The notes beneath the pieces were generated by a model, which had not been told where the DNA came from, did no database searches, and worked only from the letters and a program-made list of their open reading frames with translations. 51,931 bases of DNA from Candidatus Poseidonia sp. (GTDB taxonomy: Archaea; Thermoplasmatota; Poseidoniia; Poseidoniales; Poseidoniaceae). Positions 43,370 through 51,503 of this stretch are shown piece after piece (positions within the stretch are counted from its first letter, which is position 1; every line of letters begins with the position of its first letter). Location of the stretch: positions 1 through 51,931 of the forward strand of contig JASLVM010000002.1 of assembly GCA_030741355.1 (NCBI GenBank). Reading direction: 5' to 3'. A program made the position numbers and the translations under genes.

Positions 43370-43840
43370 ATGCTGTCCATGATCTTCGCTTGCGATGAAC
43401 ACGGAGCGATTGGAAAAGAAGGCGATTTACCTTGGCGGCAATCCACTGACCTTCAGCACTTCAAGCGAGTGACACTGGGTAAAACCGTTGTTATGGGACG
43501 AAAAACATGGGAAAGTCTCGGCCGCCCTCTACCGCAACGACGCAACATTGTCATGACTCGAAAAGGTCTCGGCGATGAGATTGAGACCATGGACTTCGAA
43601 CAGGTGATGGCTCTTTCCGATTCAGAGGAAGTGATGATCATCGGGGGTGGCGAAATTTACGCCTTGTTTCTCGAACACGCAAAGGAAGTCCACCGAACCA
43701 TCATCCATACCGTTGTTGAAGACGCCGACACTTTTGCCCCAGAGATCGAGTCCGTGGGTTTCTACTTGATGACCGAACGAACGGTGCCTGCAGGTCAACG
43801 AGATGACCATCCAATGACTTTCCAACACTGGATTGTGTGA
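43370..43840 (+). CDS. folA: Dihydrofolate reductase
   Basis: Regenerates tetrahydrofolate from the dihydrofolate made by ThyA. The 156-residue protein has the E. coli-like layout: GAIGKEGDLPW, the catalytic Asp27 in STDLQHF, KTVVMGRKTWESLGRPLPQRRNIV split around the NADPH site, and MIIGGGEIY. The ATG at 43370 gives the standard N-terminus (MLSMIFACDEHGAIG); the upstream frame lies inside thyA. Co-transcribed with thyA. Confidence 0.95.
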   Translation: MLSMIFACDEHGAIGKEGDLPWRQSTDLQHFKRVTLGKTVVMGRKTWESLGRPLPQRRNIVMTRKGLGDEIETMDFEQVMALSDSEEVMIIGGGEIYALFLEHAKEVHRTIIHTVVEDADTFAPEIESVGFYLMTERTVPAGQRDDHPMTFQHWIV

Positions 43841-43847
43841 ACGAAAC

Positions 43848-44246
43848 TCACTCCGGGCGATATTCAGTCACACGGACGCCGAGCCGCCCTTGCAAAGCCT
43901 CCCGTTGCATGATTCGGGCGTATTTTTTCTCAAAGGCGGCTTTCAAATCGAGTTCCATGGCGAGGCTGTGACCCATCAGCAGGATCAACACATCCGCCAT
44001 TTCCTCAGCGCATTCCTCGAGAGGTTTGCCCTTGGTGACGGCGGCAGCCAGTTCTCCCAATTCCTCAATGGTGAGAGCAAGACGGTAGCCCATGTCGTGT
44101 CCGTTTTGGCCAGCGAAGTCATGCTTGGCGTGAAACGCTGCGACTTTTTTCATCATCACGTCCCATTCTGTCTCTGGCTCGTGATTCATCCATTGCTCAA
44201 CCGAACGACCGTTCATGAGGGCAAATGTCACCCGCCCGTCCATCAT
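43848..44246 (-). CDS. MazG-like nucleotide pyrophosphohydrolase
   Basis: All-alpha NTP-PPase, about 132 residues, of the MazG/dUTPase-2 kind that removes pyrophosphate from (non-canonical) nucleotides. The metal-binding motifs are EELGELAAAV and EECAEEMADVLILL. A His-Lys region before them (KKVAAFHAKHDF) is typical. Starts at 44246, 44243 and 44216 are possible. It begins 7 nt after the MTA phosphorylase stop and is probably co-transcribed with it. Confidence 0.8.
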   Translation of the reverse strand: MMDGRVTFALMNGRSVEQWMNHEPETEWDVMMKKVAAFHAKHDFAGQNGHDMGYRLALTIEELGELAAAVTKGKPLEECAEEMADVLILLMGHSLAMELDLKAAFEKKYARIMQREALQGRLGVRVTEYRPE

Positions 44247-44253
44247 GTTTGTG

Positions 44254-45060
44254 TCATTCAAGCATGCCAAGAATGCAAGCCCACACAGGGTCCAGACGAT
44301 CGTTGGCTTGAGCGGATACATCCAGATGGTTCAGCGCTTTTGCACCGTCCTCCGGGTCGCGCCCAGCCGCCCAATTTGAAGAGATACAAACGGCGGCGTA
44401 TGGCAGGTCCAACTCCGCCGCTAACTTCGCTTCTCGAGGCATGGTCATGCCAACCATGTCACCGCCCAAGGTTTCGATGGCGTTCACTTCAGCAACGGTC
44501 TCAAATTGTGGGCCTTGGGTCAACCAATAGGTGTAGTGCATCAATTCGCCCCCACCATAATTCTGGCTCGTCCTCAGGATGGCTTCGAGTTTGGCGTTCA
44601 TGGCTTCATCAAACGGCACGGTCACCGAAGTAAACACGGCCTCATCGTCGTGAAAGGTCATCTCTACGCCGGTGAAGTCCACATACTGCTCAGCCAAGGC
44701 CACCTTGCCCGGAGGAAAAGTCGCAGCAATGGCGCCAACAGAGCAAACAGAAACAACGGCGTCAACGTTCGCATCGTGAATCGCCATCATGTTGGCACGG
44801 TGATTGATCTTGTGAGGAGGGCATCCGTGCCCCGAAGCGTTGTGGTGGCGCTGAAGGAAAATCAGTTCACATTGGCGCCCATCCACCTCAAGCGTGAAAC
44901 TTCGAAGCGGCACTGGCCCGTAGGGGGTTTCGACATCAACATCGTCTTGACGTACAAGGGTGGCCCGAACACCGTCAAGACGCTTGGCGAGGTCCATGTT
45001 GACGAGCCCCGTTCCTCCAATCACACCCAGTCGCATGGTTACCGGACCCGGTGATGACAT
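44254..45060 (-). CDS. S-methyl-5'-thioadenosine phosphorylase-family enzyme
   Basis: Purine nucleoside phosphorylase clan 2, about 268 residues, cleaving methylthioadenosine (or another purine nucleoside) with phosphate. LGVIGGTGL at the start, the phosphate-site FLQRHHNASGHG, then PPHKINHRANM and GMTMPREAKLAAEL are diagnostic. The FLPRHG of MTAP reads FLQRHH here, so substrate preference could differ. ATGs at 45060 and 45036 are both possible. Confidence 0.87.
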   Translation of the reverse strand: MSSPGPVTMRLGVIGGTGLVNMDLAKRLDGVRATLVRQDDVDVETPYGPVPLRSFTLEVDGRQCELIFLQRHHNASGHGCPPHKINHRANMMAIHDANVDAVVSVCSVGAIAATFPPGKVALAEQYVDFTGVEMTFHDDEAVFTSVTVPFDEAMNAKLEAILRTSQNYGGGELMHYTYWLTQGPQFETVAEVNAIETLGGDMVGMTMPREAKLAAELDLPYAAVCISSNWAAGRDPEDGAKALNHLDVSAQANDRLDPVWACILGMLE

Positions 45061-45067
45061 GTCAAGT

Positions 45068-46036
45068 CTACGGCGATTCAGAATCTTCTGGGTTGAAATC
45101 CAATTCATTGATTGCACGGGCAGCTGCGACAACATCGCCATCTTCCCACCAGTCAACGGCGACGAAGGTGGGCCGTTTTCCATGCATCTGCCAGCACTCT
45201 ACAGCCCGCTCAACCAAAAATTCAGGGTCGTTGGTCTCGTCAGCATTGTTCGGACTCGACAGACCCAAGGGGCCGCTGAGCCAATTGTTCATGTGGAACA
45301 CCACTTGAGATTCATCACCGCGGTGTGGATTGCAGTCCATTTCTTCCTTGCTTTCTTCAGCGTAGGCCGTTGTCCAACTATGGGTGAGGAAATCATGGAA
45401 CCATGGAAACGCTTCATCGGAGGATTGTTCCCAAAAAACAACCATCCGCTCCCCGTTCTGAATCATCTCTCGAAGGGTTGGCCAAGGTTCGTCCATGCCG
45501 TGAACGAAGACATGCTCCATGAGGCCAGAGTCGTTCAAAACCTCATGAAGATGGGCGGGTTCAACGTAATTCTCAATCAGAAGCGTCACCACATCGTAGG
45601 GTGCGCTCATCATGTGATTCTGCAACGCTGTGAGCCACGCTCGTGCGTCCACGTTTCCATAGCTGCAGGGGTTGATGGCTCCCCCGCTGTTTCCATGGCA
45701 GAAACGAACACCATCGGCATTCGGATTGGAAGGATCGGCATAATGCGTATCGAGCATGAACGCCCTCATGCCTGCATCCCACTGAGCGTCAAGACCGGTA
45801 CGGTGGTTGCTTGCGGGGTAGAAAATCCCATCCTCGTGGGTTGCAAAAGCATTGTGCGTTTCGGGAAAGGTCACGTTGTCGTAGGTGCGAGAACACAATT
45901 GGTCCCATCCGTTGCAGACCATTCCATCATCAAGAACCTCTTCAGGAGCCAATTCCACACCATCGGTGGAGACAGAGGTGCATCCCGGCATGGCCAGAGG
46001 GACCACCAACAGGAGGGCAACCAAGAGCCGCTGCAT
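45068..46036 (-). CDS. Secreted PI-PLC-like (calcium-dependent) phosphodiesterase
   Basis: A 322-residue exported protein. The signal peptide ends in AMPGCTS, a near-lipobox, so it may be lipid-anchored. The domain matches PI-PLC X-type phosphodiesterases: TFPETHNAFA with the first catalytic His, GMRAFMLDTHYAD with the second, then VVTLLIENYVE. Likely cleaves a phosphodiester in lipids or head groups. It lies 8 nt upstream of the MTA phosphorylase gene. Confidence 0.8.
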   Translation of the reverse strand: MQRLLVALLLVVPLAMPGCTSVSTDGVELAPEEVLDDGMVCNGWDQLCSRTYDNVTFPETHNAFATHEDGIFYPASNHRTGLDAQWDAGMRAFMLDTHYADPSNPNADGVRFCHGNSGGAINPCSYGNVDARAWLTALQNHMMSAPYDVVTLLIENYVEPAHLHEVLNDSGLMEHVFVHGMDEPWPTLREMIQNGERMVVFWEQSSDEAFPWFHDFLTHSWTTAYAEESKEEMDCNPHRGDESQVVFHMNNWLSGPLGLSSPNNADETNDPEFLVERAVECWQMHGKRPTFVAVDWWEDGDVVAAARAINELDFNPEDSESP

Positions 46037-46084
46037 GGATAACGCTACAGGTCAATGCCCATCAAATCGATGGTGCAGACGGCT

Positions 46085-47041
46085 TCACTCGTTGAGTCGG
46101 GCGATGAGGTCGGCCTTCTTGCCAGAAACAGGTTTACCGGCCGCCTTCAGCAACTCCTTGAGTTCCGCCACCGTCATGGAAGCGTAATCAGGAGTTGATG
46201 CGTCTTCAGCGGCTGCTGGTGCCTCTTCGGCGGGTTCAGCGGCTGCTTCCTCGGCAGGGGCTTCTTCAGCGACTTCGGGCTGGTCATCCTCTTCTTCGTC
46301 TTCGTCAACCGATTCGCCAGCTTCTTCAGCCATGGCGGCGGCGAGAGCGGCGGCTTTCTTGGCCTTGACTTCCGCTGCTTGGCGTTCTTCTTGAGCGTGA
46401 ACTTCGTCAAGCGTCATACCGTCGGAAGCCACCACACCCTCCTGGAGCAACTGGCTCTTTCGGATAGCCACGGAGCGAACGGGGTAGATGGATTTCACAG
46501 CCTTTTCGATCTCTTCTTCGAGTTTGCCATCAAGCAACGCATTCTGCACACCTGCGTAGGTGTTCTTTGCTGCGAAAGCGATGATGATTTCTCGAGTTCG
46601 GGTTCGCATGTCTTGCTTGACCGAGGTCTGCACACGTTGTTGTGTGATGATGAGCGGCTTCATTCGGACGAGGTAACCGTCGGTGGTGACCACGTCAACC
46701 ACATCGTCAACTTTTCCACGGTAGCGGCGGATTTGCCGGCGGGTGTGGTCGGTTTGGTGGTGGTGTCCAATGAAGGTGGTCAAAGCGTCTTGACCAACGC
46801 ATTCCGTCACACGGAATCGCATGACGACATGCATCTTGGAGAAGTTTCCGTCAAATTCCTGTTGTGTCATTTCGTAGACACGGCCGATGATGTGTTCATC
46901 AGACTCACCGATGGTTTCGCCAATTCGCTTGAAATCCCATGGATGACGAGGGGCTCGGATGGTGTACCATCGCTTCGTCTTCCACTTGTCACGTTGTTTA
47001 CGCGCTGCTGCGCGTGCCTTTGCACTGATTTTCTTTGCCAT
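46085..47041 (-). CDS. Ribosomal protein eS1 (S3Ae) with C-terminal SAP domain
   Basis: Small-subunit ribosomal protein, about 220 residues of S3Ae core (MAKKISAKARAAARKQRDKW, then VVMRFRVTEC, MKPLIITQQRVQTSVKQD). It is followed by a Glu/Ala-rich acidic linker (about 235-280). A 34-residue SAP motif ends it (MTVAELKELLKAAGKPVSG KKADLIARL, residues 285-318), which usually binds DNA or RNA. The fusion is unusual for eS1. The ATG at 47041 was chosen; a GGGG-TAG-CCCC hairpin lies in the leader and a TATA-like box at 47104-47112. Confidence 0.9.
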   Translation of the reverse strand: MAKKISAKARAAARKQRDKWKTKRWYTIRAPRHPWDFKRIGETIGESDEHIIGRVYEMTQQEFDGNFSKMHVVMRFRVTECVGQDALTTFIGHHHQTDHTRRQIRRYRGKVDDVVDVVTTDGYLVRMKPLIITQQRVQTSVKQDMRTRTREIIIAFAAKNTYAGVQNALLDGKLEEEIEKAVKSIYPVRSVAIRKSQLLQEGVVASDGMTLDEVHAQEERQAAEVKAKKAAALAAAMAEEAGESVDEDEEEDDQPEVAEEAPAEEAAAEPAEEAPAAAEDASTPDYASMTVAELKELLKAAGKPVSGKKADLIARLNE

Positions 47042-47103
47042 GTCGATCCACTCGGTGTGTCTTGCGGGGGCTACCCCACTTGCAGGCTTCCGACAGACCT
47101 CCC

Positions 47104-47112
47104 CTATTTGAA
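47104..47112 (-). promoter_or_regulatory. Possible TATA box of the eS1 gene
   Basis: TTCAAATAG on the minus strand lies about 63-71 nt before the eS1 ATG, which would give a leader of about 40 nt containing the small GGGG/CCCC hairpin. Confidence 0.35.
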
Positions 47113-47187
47113 GGAGCCTCATGACCAAATGAGGACGGAGGACAGCGATTCGGCAACCTCTTGAGCCATGCCTTCCACGCAGAACCC

Positions 47188-47640
47188 GTGGGACTTCATC
47201 ACATCACTTGGAGAGCAACAGGGAGTGCTGTCTGCGACGTCGACGCACTGGTTGATGCCCTGGCTTGGCTGATCGGGGACAAGGAAGCGGTGAAGTCAGA
47301 CAGAAGTTCATCCTATCACGGCCCCGAATTAACCCTCATCTCGGCAACCACCGCCAACAAACGCAAAGCCATGCGTTCCTTTGCACAACTCGGCGAAGCG
47401 AACATTCAGGCACTCATCGACAGCGCTGACAAGAGAATGGACGAACAAAACGTCTTGCATTTTCGTCTCTCGCTTGATGAACTGATTGGAGGAAACGTTG
47501 TCTTGACCTCTGATTTTGGAACAGCCACCGTGAAAGGGCAGGCCAAATTTGAGATTTATTCAGGACAACCATCGGAAGAACAACGCTTGGCCACCTTCAC
47601 CACCGCTCTCGACCTCGCCAAGGAGAACGGTGCGGCATGA
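47188..47640 (+). CDS. COG1325-type RNA-binding protein (exosome-linked, PF01877-like)
   Basis: About 150 residues. The archaeal family found with exosome and ribosomal genes has a first strand region (HHITWRATGS), a long helix, SSSYHGPELTLIS, KRKAMRSFAQLGE and DEQNVLHFRLSLDELIGG; all are present. Probable RNA-binding role. The GTG at 47188 gives the usual short N-terminus; a TTG at 47161 would add nine residues. It is divergent from the eS1 gene, and its stop overlaps the next ATG (ATGA). Confidence 0.72.
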   Translation: MGLHHITWRATGSAVCDVDALVDALAWLIGDKEAVKSDRSSSYHGPELTLISATTANKRKAMRSFAQLGEANIQALIDSADKRMDEQNVLHFRLSLDELIGGNVVLTSDFGTATVKGQAKFEIYSGQPSEEQRLATFTTALDLAKENGAA

Positions 47641-49805
47641 CGTTGGTTCGTTGGCTGTCGGCAAGCGCGTGCATGTTCATGCTCCTGCTGACACCAATGT
47701 CCTTTGTTCACGCTGCGTCAAACGATGTTGAATCGTCCACGACCCCAACCTGCAACGCTGACCGAGAAAACTGGACGATGGGTCTCGTGTATTGCAACGG
47801 TCAAGCCTCACAAGGCTACACGCTGTTTTCCCCGATTCCCTCAAACACAACCTATCTCATTGACCACGAAGGGAGAGAGATTCACAACTGGAGTTCACCA
47901 GGAGAACATCGCCCCGCTCTTTCGGCCTATCTCCTTCCCGACGGCGACCTGTTGAGGACGGCCAACATCGCAGACACAGCCGTGGGCAATTTTTCAGGTG
48001 GAGGCATTGGAGGAAAAGTCGAACGAATTGCCTGGGATGGAACCTTGGAATGGTCGTGGGAATACGCCTCTAACCTCCACATCTCACACCACGACATCGA
48101 GCCAATGCCCAATGGAAACCTGCTGATGATCGCTTGGGAGGACCGAACCGAAGAAGAAGCCCTCCAAGCAGGAAGAAATCCTGCCATCGCGAGTGATGCT
48201 CCCGGAGGACAAAGCAACGTTTGGCCTGACCACATCATCGAAGTCAAGCCTGTCGGTTCCGATGATGCTGAGATCGTCTGGAAATGGCATGCATGGGACC
48301 ATTTGATTCAGGATTACGACGAGACCAAAGACAATTATGGCGTTGTGGCCGAACATCCAGAACTCATCAACATCAACTACGTTGGAGGCACAGGGAATCA
48401 GGCAGGCCGAGCTGATTGGATGCACTGCAATGGAATTGATTACAACAGCGTCCTTGACCAAATCGCCCTTTCATGCAAAAGCATGAACGAGATATACATC
48501 ATTGACCACAGCACAACGACCGAAGAAGCAGCAGGCCACACCGGCGGAAACGCAGGAAAGGGCGGCGATATTCTCTACCGATGGGGAAACCCCCAAGTGT
48601 ACCATCAAGGCCTGTCCAGCGATCAGCAACTCTTTGGACAGCATGACGTGCAATGGATTGAACCAGGCCATCCTGATGAAGGCGGCCTGATCGTGTTCAA
48701 CAACGGAAACGGGAGGTATCCGTCGTATTCCTCGGTTGAGGTCCTTCACCCTATCTCCAACAACGGCACCTACGTGCTTGAGGCAAACGGCACGTTTGGA
48801 CCCTCTTCACCGTCGTGGTCATGGGACCAGGGAGAAGCAATGTATTCCAATGCGATTTCGGGTGCACAAGCCCTGCCCAACGGAAACATCTTGGTGACTC
48901 ACGGCACAAAGGGCACGCTGTACGAAGTCAACCAAGGGGGTGAAGTGGTTTGGCAATACATCGGCCCGATTGGACACGAAGGACCCTACGTGCAGGGCGA
49001 GACACTCCCCGAGGGGAATCGAGCAGGTACAACGGCCAATGCTATTTTCAAAGCGACCCACTACCCAACCAACCATCCGGCATTCATCAACCGCACCTTG
49101 GTGGGCACGGACTATCTCGAGCAATGGAACGACGCATGTCCGCAACAAGATGCATGGGGTTGGGACCAGGACGGAGACGGTTGCATCGATGACAGTGACA
49201 ACGACGGTGTCCTTGACCCCTACGACCAGTGTGCGGGAGGAGACGATGCAATGGACGCTGACCAGGACGGTGTCATCGATGCTTGCGATGAACTGGTCGA
49301 CAACGACGGCGACGGCGTGGCCAACGAAAACGACTTGTGTGAGGGCCACGATGATGGCGTTGACCAAGACAACGACGGCCTTCCAGAACCCTGTGATGCA
49401 CTGGTTGACAGCGATAACGACACGGTGTCCGATTCGATCGATCTCTGCCAGGGCCACGATGACTTGTTGGATGACGATAACGACGGCGTACCGGACGGCT
49501 GTGACCCCCTCTTGGACGCTGACGGAGATGGCGTTGGAGATGCAGAGGATCGATGTCCAGACGGCAACGACAACGAGGATGCTGACGGTGATGGCTTACC
49601 GGATGCCTGCGATGAATCACCGACACCCGAAACGGAAACCAACGCAACCAATGAAAACGAGGCTGGCGAAGAGACGGATTCTCTCCCCGAAACCACGGAG
49701 AACCGAGCGTCTCTTTTGGCTGAACATCCCGTCGAGGCCTTCTTGTCGGGTTTGTTGTTGACCGCGTTGGTTTTGATGGCTTATTTGCGACAGACCAAAA
49801 CATAG
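47637..49805 (+). CDS. Exported arylsulfotransferase-like protein with thrombospondin type 3 repeats
   Basis: A 722-residue protein. The signal peptide covers residues 1-26. An ASST-like beta-propeller (about 45-490) has HHDIEPMPNGNLLMIAWE and GQHDVQWIEPG blocks with the conserved His. Then come five or so calcium-binding type 3 repeats with DxDxDG cores (about 500-665). An acidic Thr-rich stalk and a C-terminal helix (AFLSGLLLTALVLMAYL) anchor it. Its activity (sulfate transfer between phenols) is inferred from the family only. It is coupled to the COG1325 gene by ATGA. Confidence 0.85.
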   Translation: MTLVRWLSASACMFMLLLTPMSFVHAASNDVESSTTPTCNADRENWTMGLVYCNGQASQGYTLFSPIPSNTTYLIDHEGREIHNWSSPGEHRPALSAYLLPDGDLLRTANIADTAVGNFSGGGIGGKVERIAWDGTLEWSWEYASNLHISHHDIEPMPNGNLLMIAWEDRTEEEALQAGRNPAIASDAPGGQSNVWPDHIIEVKPVGSDDAEIVWKWHAWDHLIQDYDETKDNYGVVAEHPELININYVGGTGNQAGRADWMHCNGIDYNSVLDQIALSCKSMNEIYIIDHSTTTEEAAGHTGGNAGKGGDILYRWGNPQVYHQGLSSDQQLFGQHDVQWIEPGHPDEGGLIVFNNGNGRYPSYSSVEVLHPISNNGTYVLEANGTFGPSSPSWSWDQGEAMYSNAISGAQALPNGNILVTHGTKGTLYEVNQGGEVVWQYIGPIGHEGPYVQGETLPEGNRAGTTANAIFKATHYPTNHPAFINRTLVGTDYLEQWNDACPQQDAWGWDQDGDGCIDDSDNDGVLDPYDQCAGGDDAMDADQDGVIDACDELVDNDGDGVANENDLCEGHDDGVDQDNDGLPEPCDALVDSDNDTVSDSIDLCQGHDDLLDDDNDGVPDGCDPLLDADGDGVGDAEDRCPDGNDNEDADGDGLPDACDESPTPETETNATNENEAGEETDSLPETTENRASLLAEHPVEAFLSGLLLTALVLMAYLRQTKT

Positions 49806-49847
49806 AATTTCGTGCCCCCGAAACCTATTTTCACTGATGACAAGCAG

Positions 49848-49854
49848 TTAAGTA
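49848..49854 (+). promoter_or_regulatory. TATA box of the ferredoxin gene
   Basis: TTAAGTA followed by GAC, the same motif as before tRNA-Lys except for one base. It lies 34-40 nt before the ATG at 49888; GAGG (49877-49880) serves as the ribosome site. Confidence 0.6.
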
Positions 49855-49887
49855 GACCATCCGTCAAGGACAAATCGAGGAATTAAC

Positions 49888-50163
49888 ATGCCCCACGTCG
49901 TTACATCTGGATGCGTTGACCACAAGTATCAGGAATGCGTTGCCGTTTGCCCGGTTGAAGCCTTCCGCGAAGCTGAAACTTACCTTGTCATCGACCCAGA
50001 TGAATGCATTGACTGTGGCGCCTGCATTCCAGAATGTCCGGTTGACGCTATCTTTGCCGATACGGATGTTCCAGATGAAGAGGAAGCCTGGATTGACCGC
50101 AACGCCGAGGAATCCGTGGATGCTGAAATCGCTGAAGGCGACTCTCCTGTTCTCGCTGACTGA
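49888..50163 (+). CDS. 7Fe-type ferredoxin
   Basis: A 91-residue electron carrier with the FdxA-type pattern. C9-x7-C17-x3-C21-Pro gives a [3Fe-4S] site, and C40-xx-C43-xx-C46-xxx-C50-Pro (CIDCGACIPEC) a [4Fe-4S] site. The tail after residue 55 is strongly acidic. It has its own promoter at 49848 and Shine-Dalgarno GAGG. The pdxS gene follows 65 nt later. Confidence 0.93.
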   Translation: MPHVVTSGCVDHKYQECVAVCPVEAFREAETYLVIDPDECIDCGACIPECPVDAIFADTDVPDEEEAWIDRNAEESVDAEIAEGDSPVLAD

Positions 50164-50228
50164 ACCAAAGCGCATACGGCCAAGAACCAACCGTCTTAAG
50201 GGAGGGCGGTTAGGGCGGGGTGATGACC

Positions 50229-51218
50229 ATGAAAACGGACTTCTCACAACTCCGAAAGGGAAGCGACCTCCTCAAGCGTGGCTTTGCACGAATGCAGCAA
50301 GGCGGCGTCATCATGGATGTCGTCAATCCCGAGCAGGCCGCCGTGGCGGAAGATGCAGGAGCTGTCGCCGTCATGGCGCTCGAGCGAGTGCCCGCCGACA
50401 TCCGCAAAGCGGGTGGCGTAGCTAGGATGAGTCATCCCGAAATGATCCAGGGCATTTTGGATTGCACGTCCATCCCCGTGATGGCCAAATCCAGAATCGG
50501 ACACGACGGCGAGGCCAGAATTCTCGAAGCCATGGGCGTTGACATGGTGGATGAAAGCGAAGTTCTTACTCCGGCAGACCCCTACTTTCACATCAACAAG
50601 CACGACTACAGTATACCCTTTGTTTGCGGTGCCACGGGCCTCGGCGAAGCCGTCCGACGCATTTGGGAAGGGGCGGCCATGATTCGCACCAAAGGTGAAG
50701 CGGGTACGGGCAACGTCGTAGCAGCCGTAACTCACGCTCGCCTCATCGACCAAGAGATTCACCAGATTCAATCCCTTGACGATCACGGACTCGACCTCGC
50801 CACAGAGAAAATCATGGAACGCTTCCGTGTTCTCTCATCGCACTCCGAACTACCAGGTACCCACCTCATGACGCCATTTGGCCCCATCGACGACGAGATG
50901 CACAACGGCGTGCGTTCCGTCTTGGATGACGTCCACCGATTGGGCCGGCTCCCCGTTGTGACCTTTTCAGCAGGTGGTATCGCCACCCCAGCCGATGCTT
51001 CTCTTATGATGCAAATGGGCATGGACGGCATTTTCGTAGGCTCAGGCATCTTCAAGTCGAGCGACCCACCAACCATGGCCGACGCCATCGTCATGGCCAC
51101 CGCCCACTACGATGAACCAAGCAAAGTTGCTGAAGCCATGGCCATGATGGAAGGCATCCCCATGAAGGGGGATGAGTTGGAAACCCTCGAGGTCCGTCTT
51201 GACCAGCGAGGCTGGTGA
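50229..51218 (+). CDS. pdxS: Pyridoxal 5'-phosphate synthase subunit PdxS
   Basis: Makes PLP from ribulose or ribose 5-phosphate, glyceraldehyde 3-phosphate and ammonia. The 329-residue barrel shows [13 protein letters not shown], the Schiff-base Lys87 in VMAKSRIGH, and [12 protein letters not shown] with the second Lys. [12 protein letters not shown] and [11 protein letters not shown] follow. The ATG at 50229 is preferred because GGTGA lies just upstream. The glutaminase partner PdxT is not in the window. Confidence 0.95.
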   Translation: MKTDFSQLRKGSDLLKRGFARMQQGGVIMDVVNPEQAAVAEDAGAVAVMALERVPADIRKAGGVARMSHPEMIQGILDCTSIPVMAKSRIGHDGEARILEAMGVDMVDESEVLTPADPYFHINKHDYSIPFVCGATGLGEAVRRIWEGAAMIRTKGEAGTGNVVAAVTHARLIDQEIHQIQSLDDHGLDLATEKIMERFRVLSSHSELPGTHLMTPFGPIDDEMHNGVRSVLDDVHRLGRLPVVTFSAGGIATPADASLMMQMGMDGIFVGSGIFKSSDPPTMADAIVMATAHYDEPSKVAEAMAMMEGIPMKGDELETLEVRLDQRGW

Positions 51219-51219
51219 A

Positions 51220-51453
51220 TCAGTTCAGAGGGTCAGTGATACCCTCTTCCCCCAAGGTCCACTTGAGGGTCTTCACAACACCTTGCAAGGCCTTGTGATT
51301 TCGGGCGGCTTCCTTCATCCCTTCTTTATCGTCTTCATCCTTGCAAGCATCGTACCACGCTTTCCATTCGTTCATTTTCGTGGTCGCTTGTTCAAGCATA
51401 TCTTCGATCTCGGACCATGTTCGGTCATAGGTGCGATGGGGTGCGTTGGCCAT
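51220..51453 (-). CDS. Small helical hypothetical protein, 77 residues
   Basis: Unrecognised. Mostly helical and charged (IEDMLEQATTKMNEWKAWYDAC, EGMKEAARNHKALQGVVKTLKW), with one cysteine. No signal or membrane helix. It ends 1 nt from the convergent pdxS stop and starts 50 nt after the nucleotidyltransferase stop, so it may share that transcript. Confidence 0.6.
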   Translation of the reverse strand: MANAPHRTYDRTWSEIEDMLEQATTKMNEWKAWYDACKDEDDKEGMKEAARNHKALQGVVKTLKWTLGEEGITDPLN

Positions 51454-51503
51454 GCTATCAACGCATCCCGTGAATTAACCCTACATAGCCTCTTGCACGG
51501 CAA

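Noticed and set aside
44960-46042. 360-codon plus-strand frame
   Set aside because: Antisense to the PI-PLC-like and MTA phosphorylase genes; no recognisable domain or ribosome site.
46379-47164. 261-codon plus-strand frame
   Set aside because: Antisense to the eS1 gene and rich in His/Cys/Ser, as expected for a mirror frame.
49160-49620. Regular DNA repetition resembling a repeat array
   Set aside because: It encodes calcium-binding type 3 repeats; units vary in length and sequence, so it is not a CRISPR or satellite.
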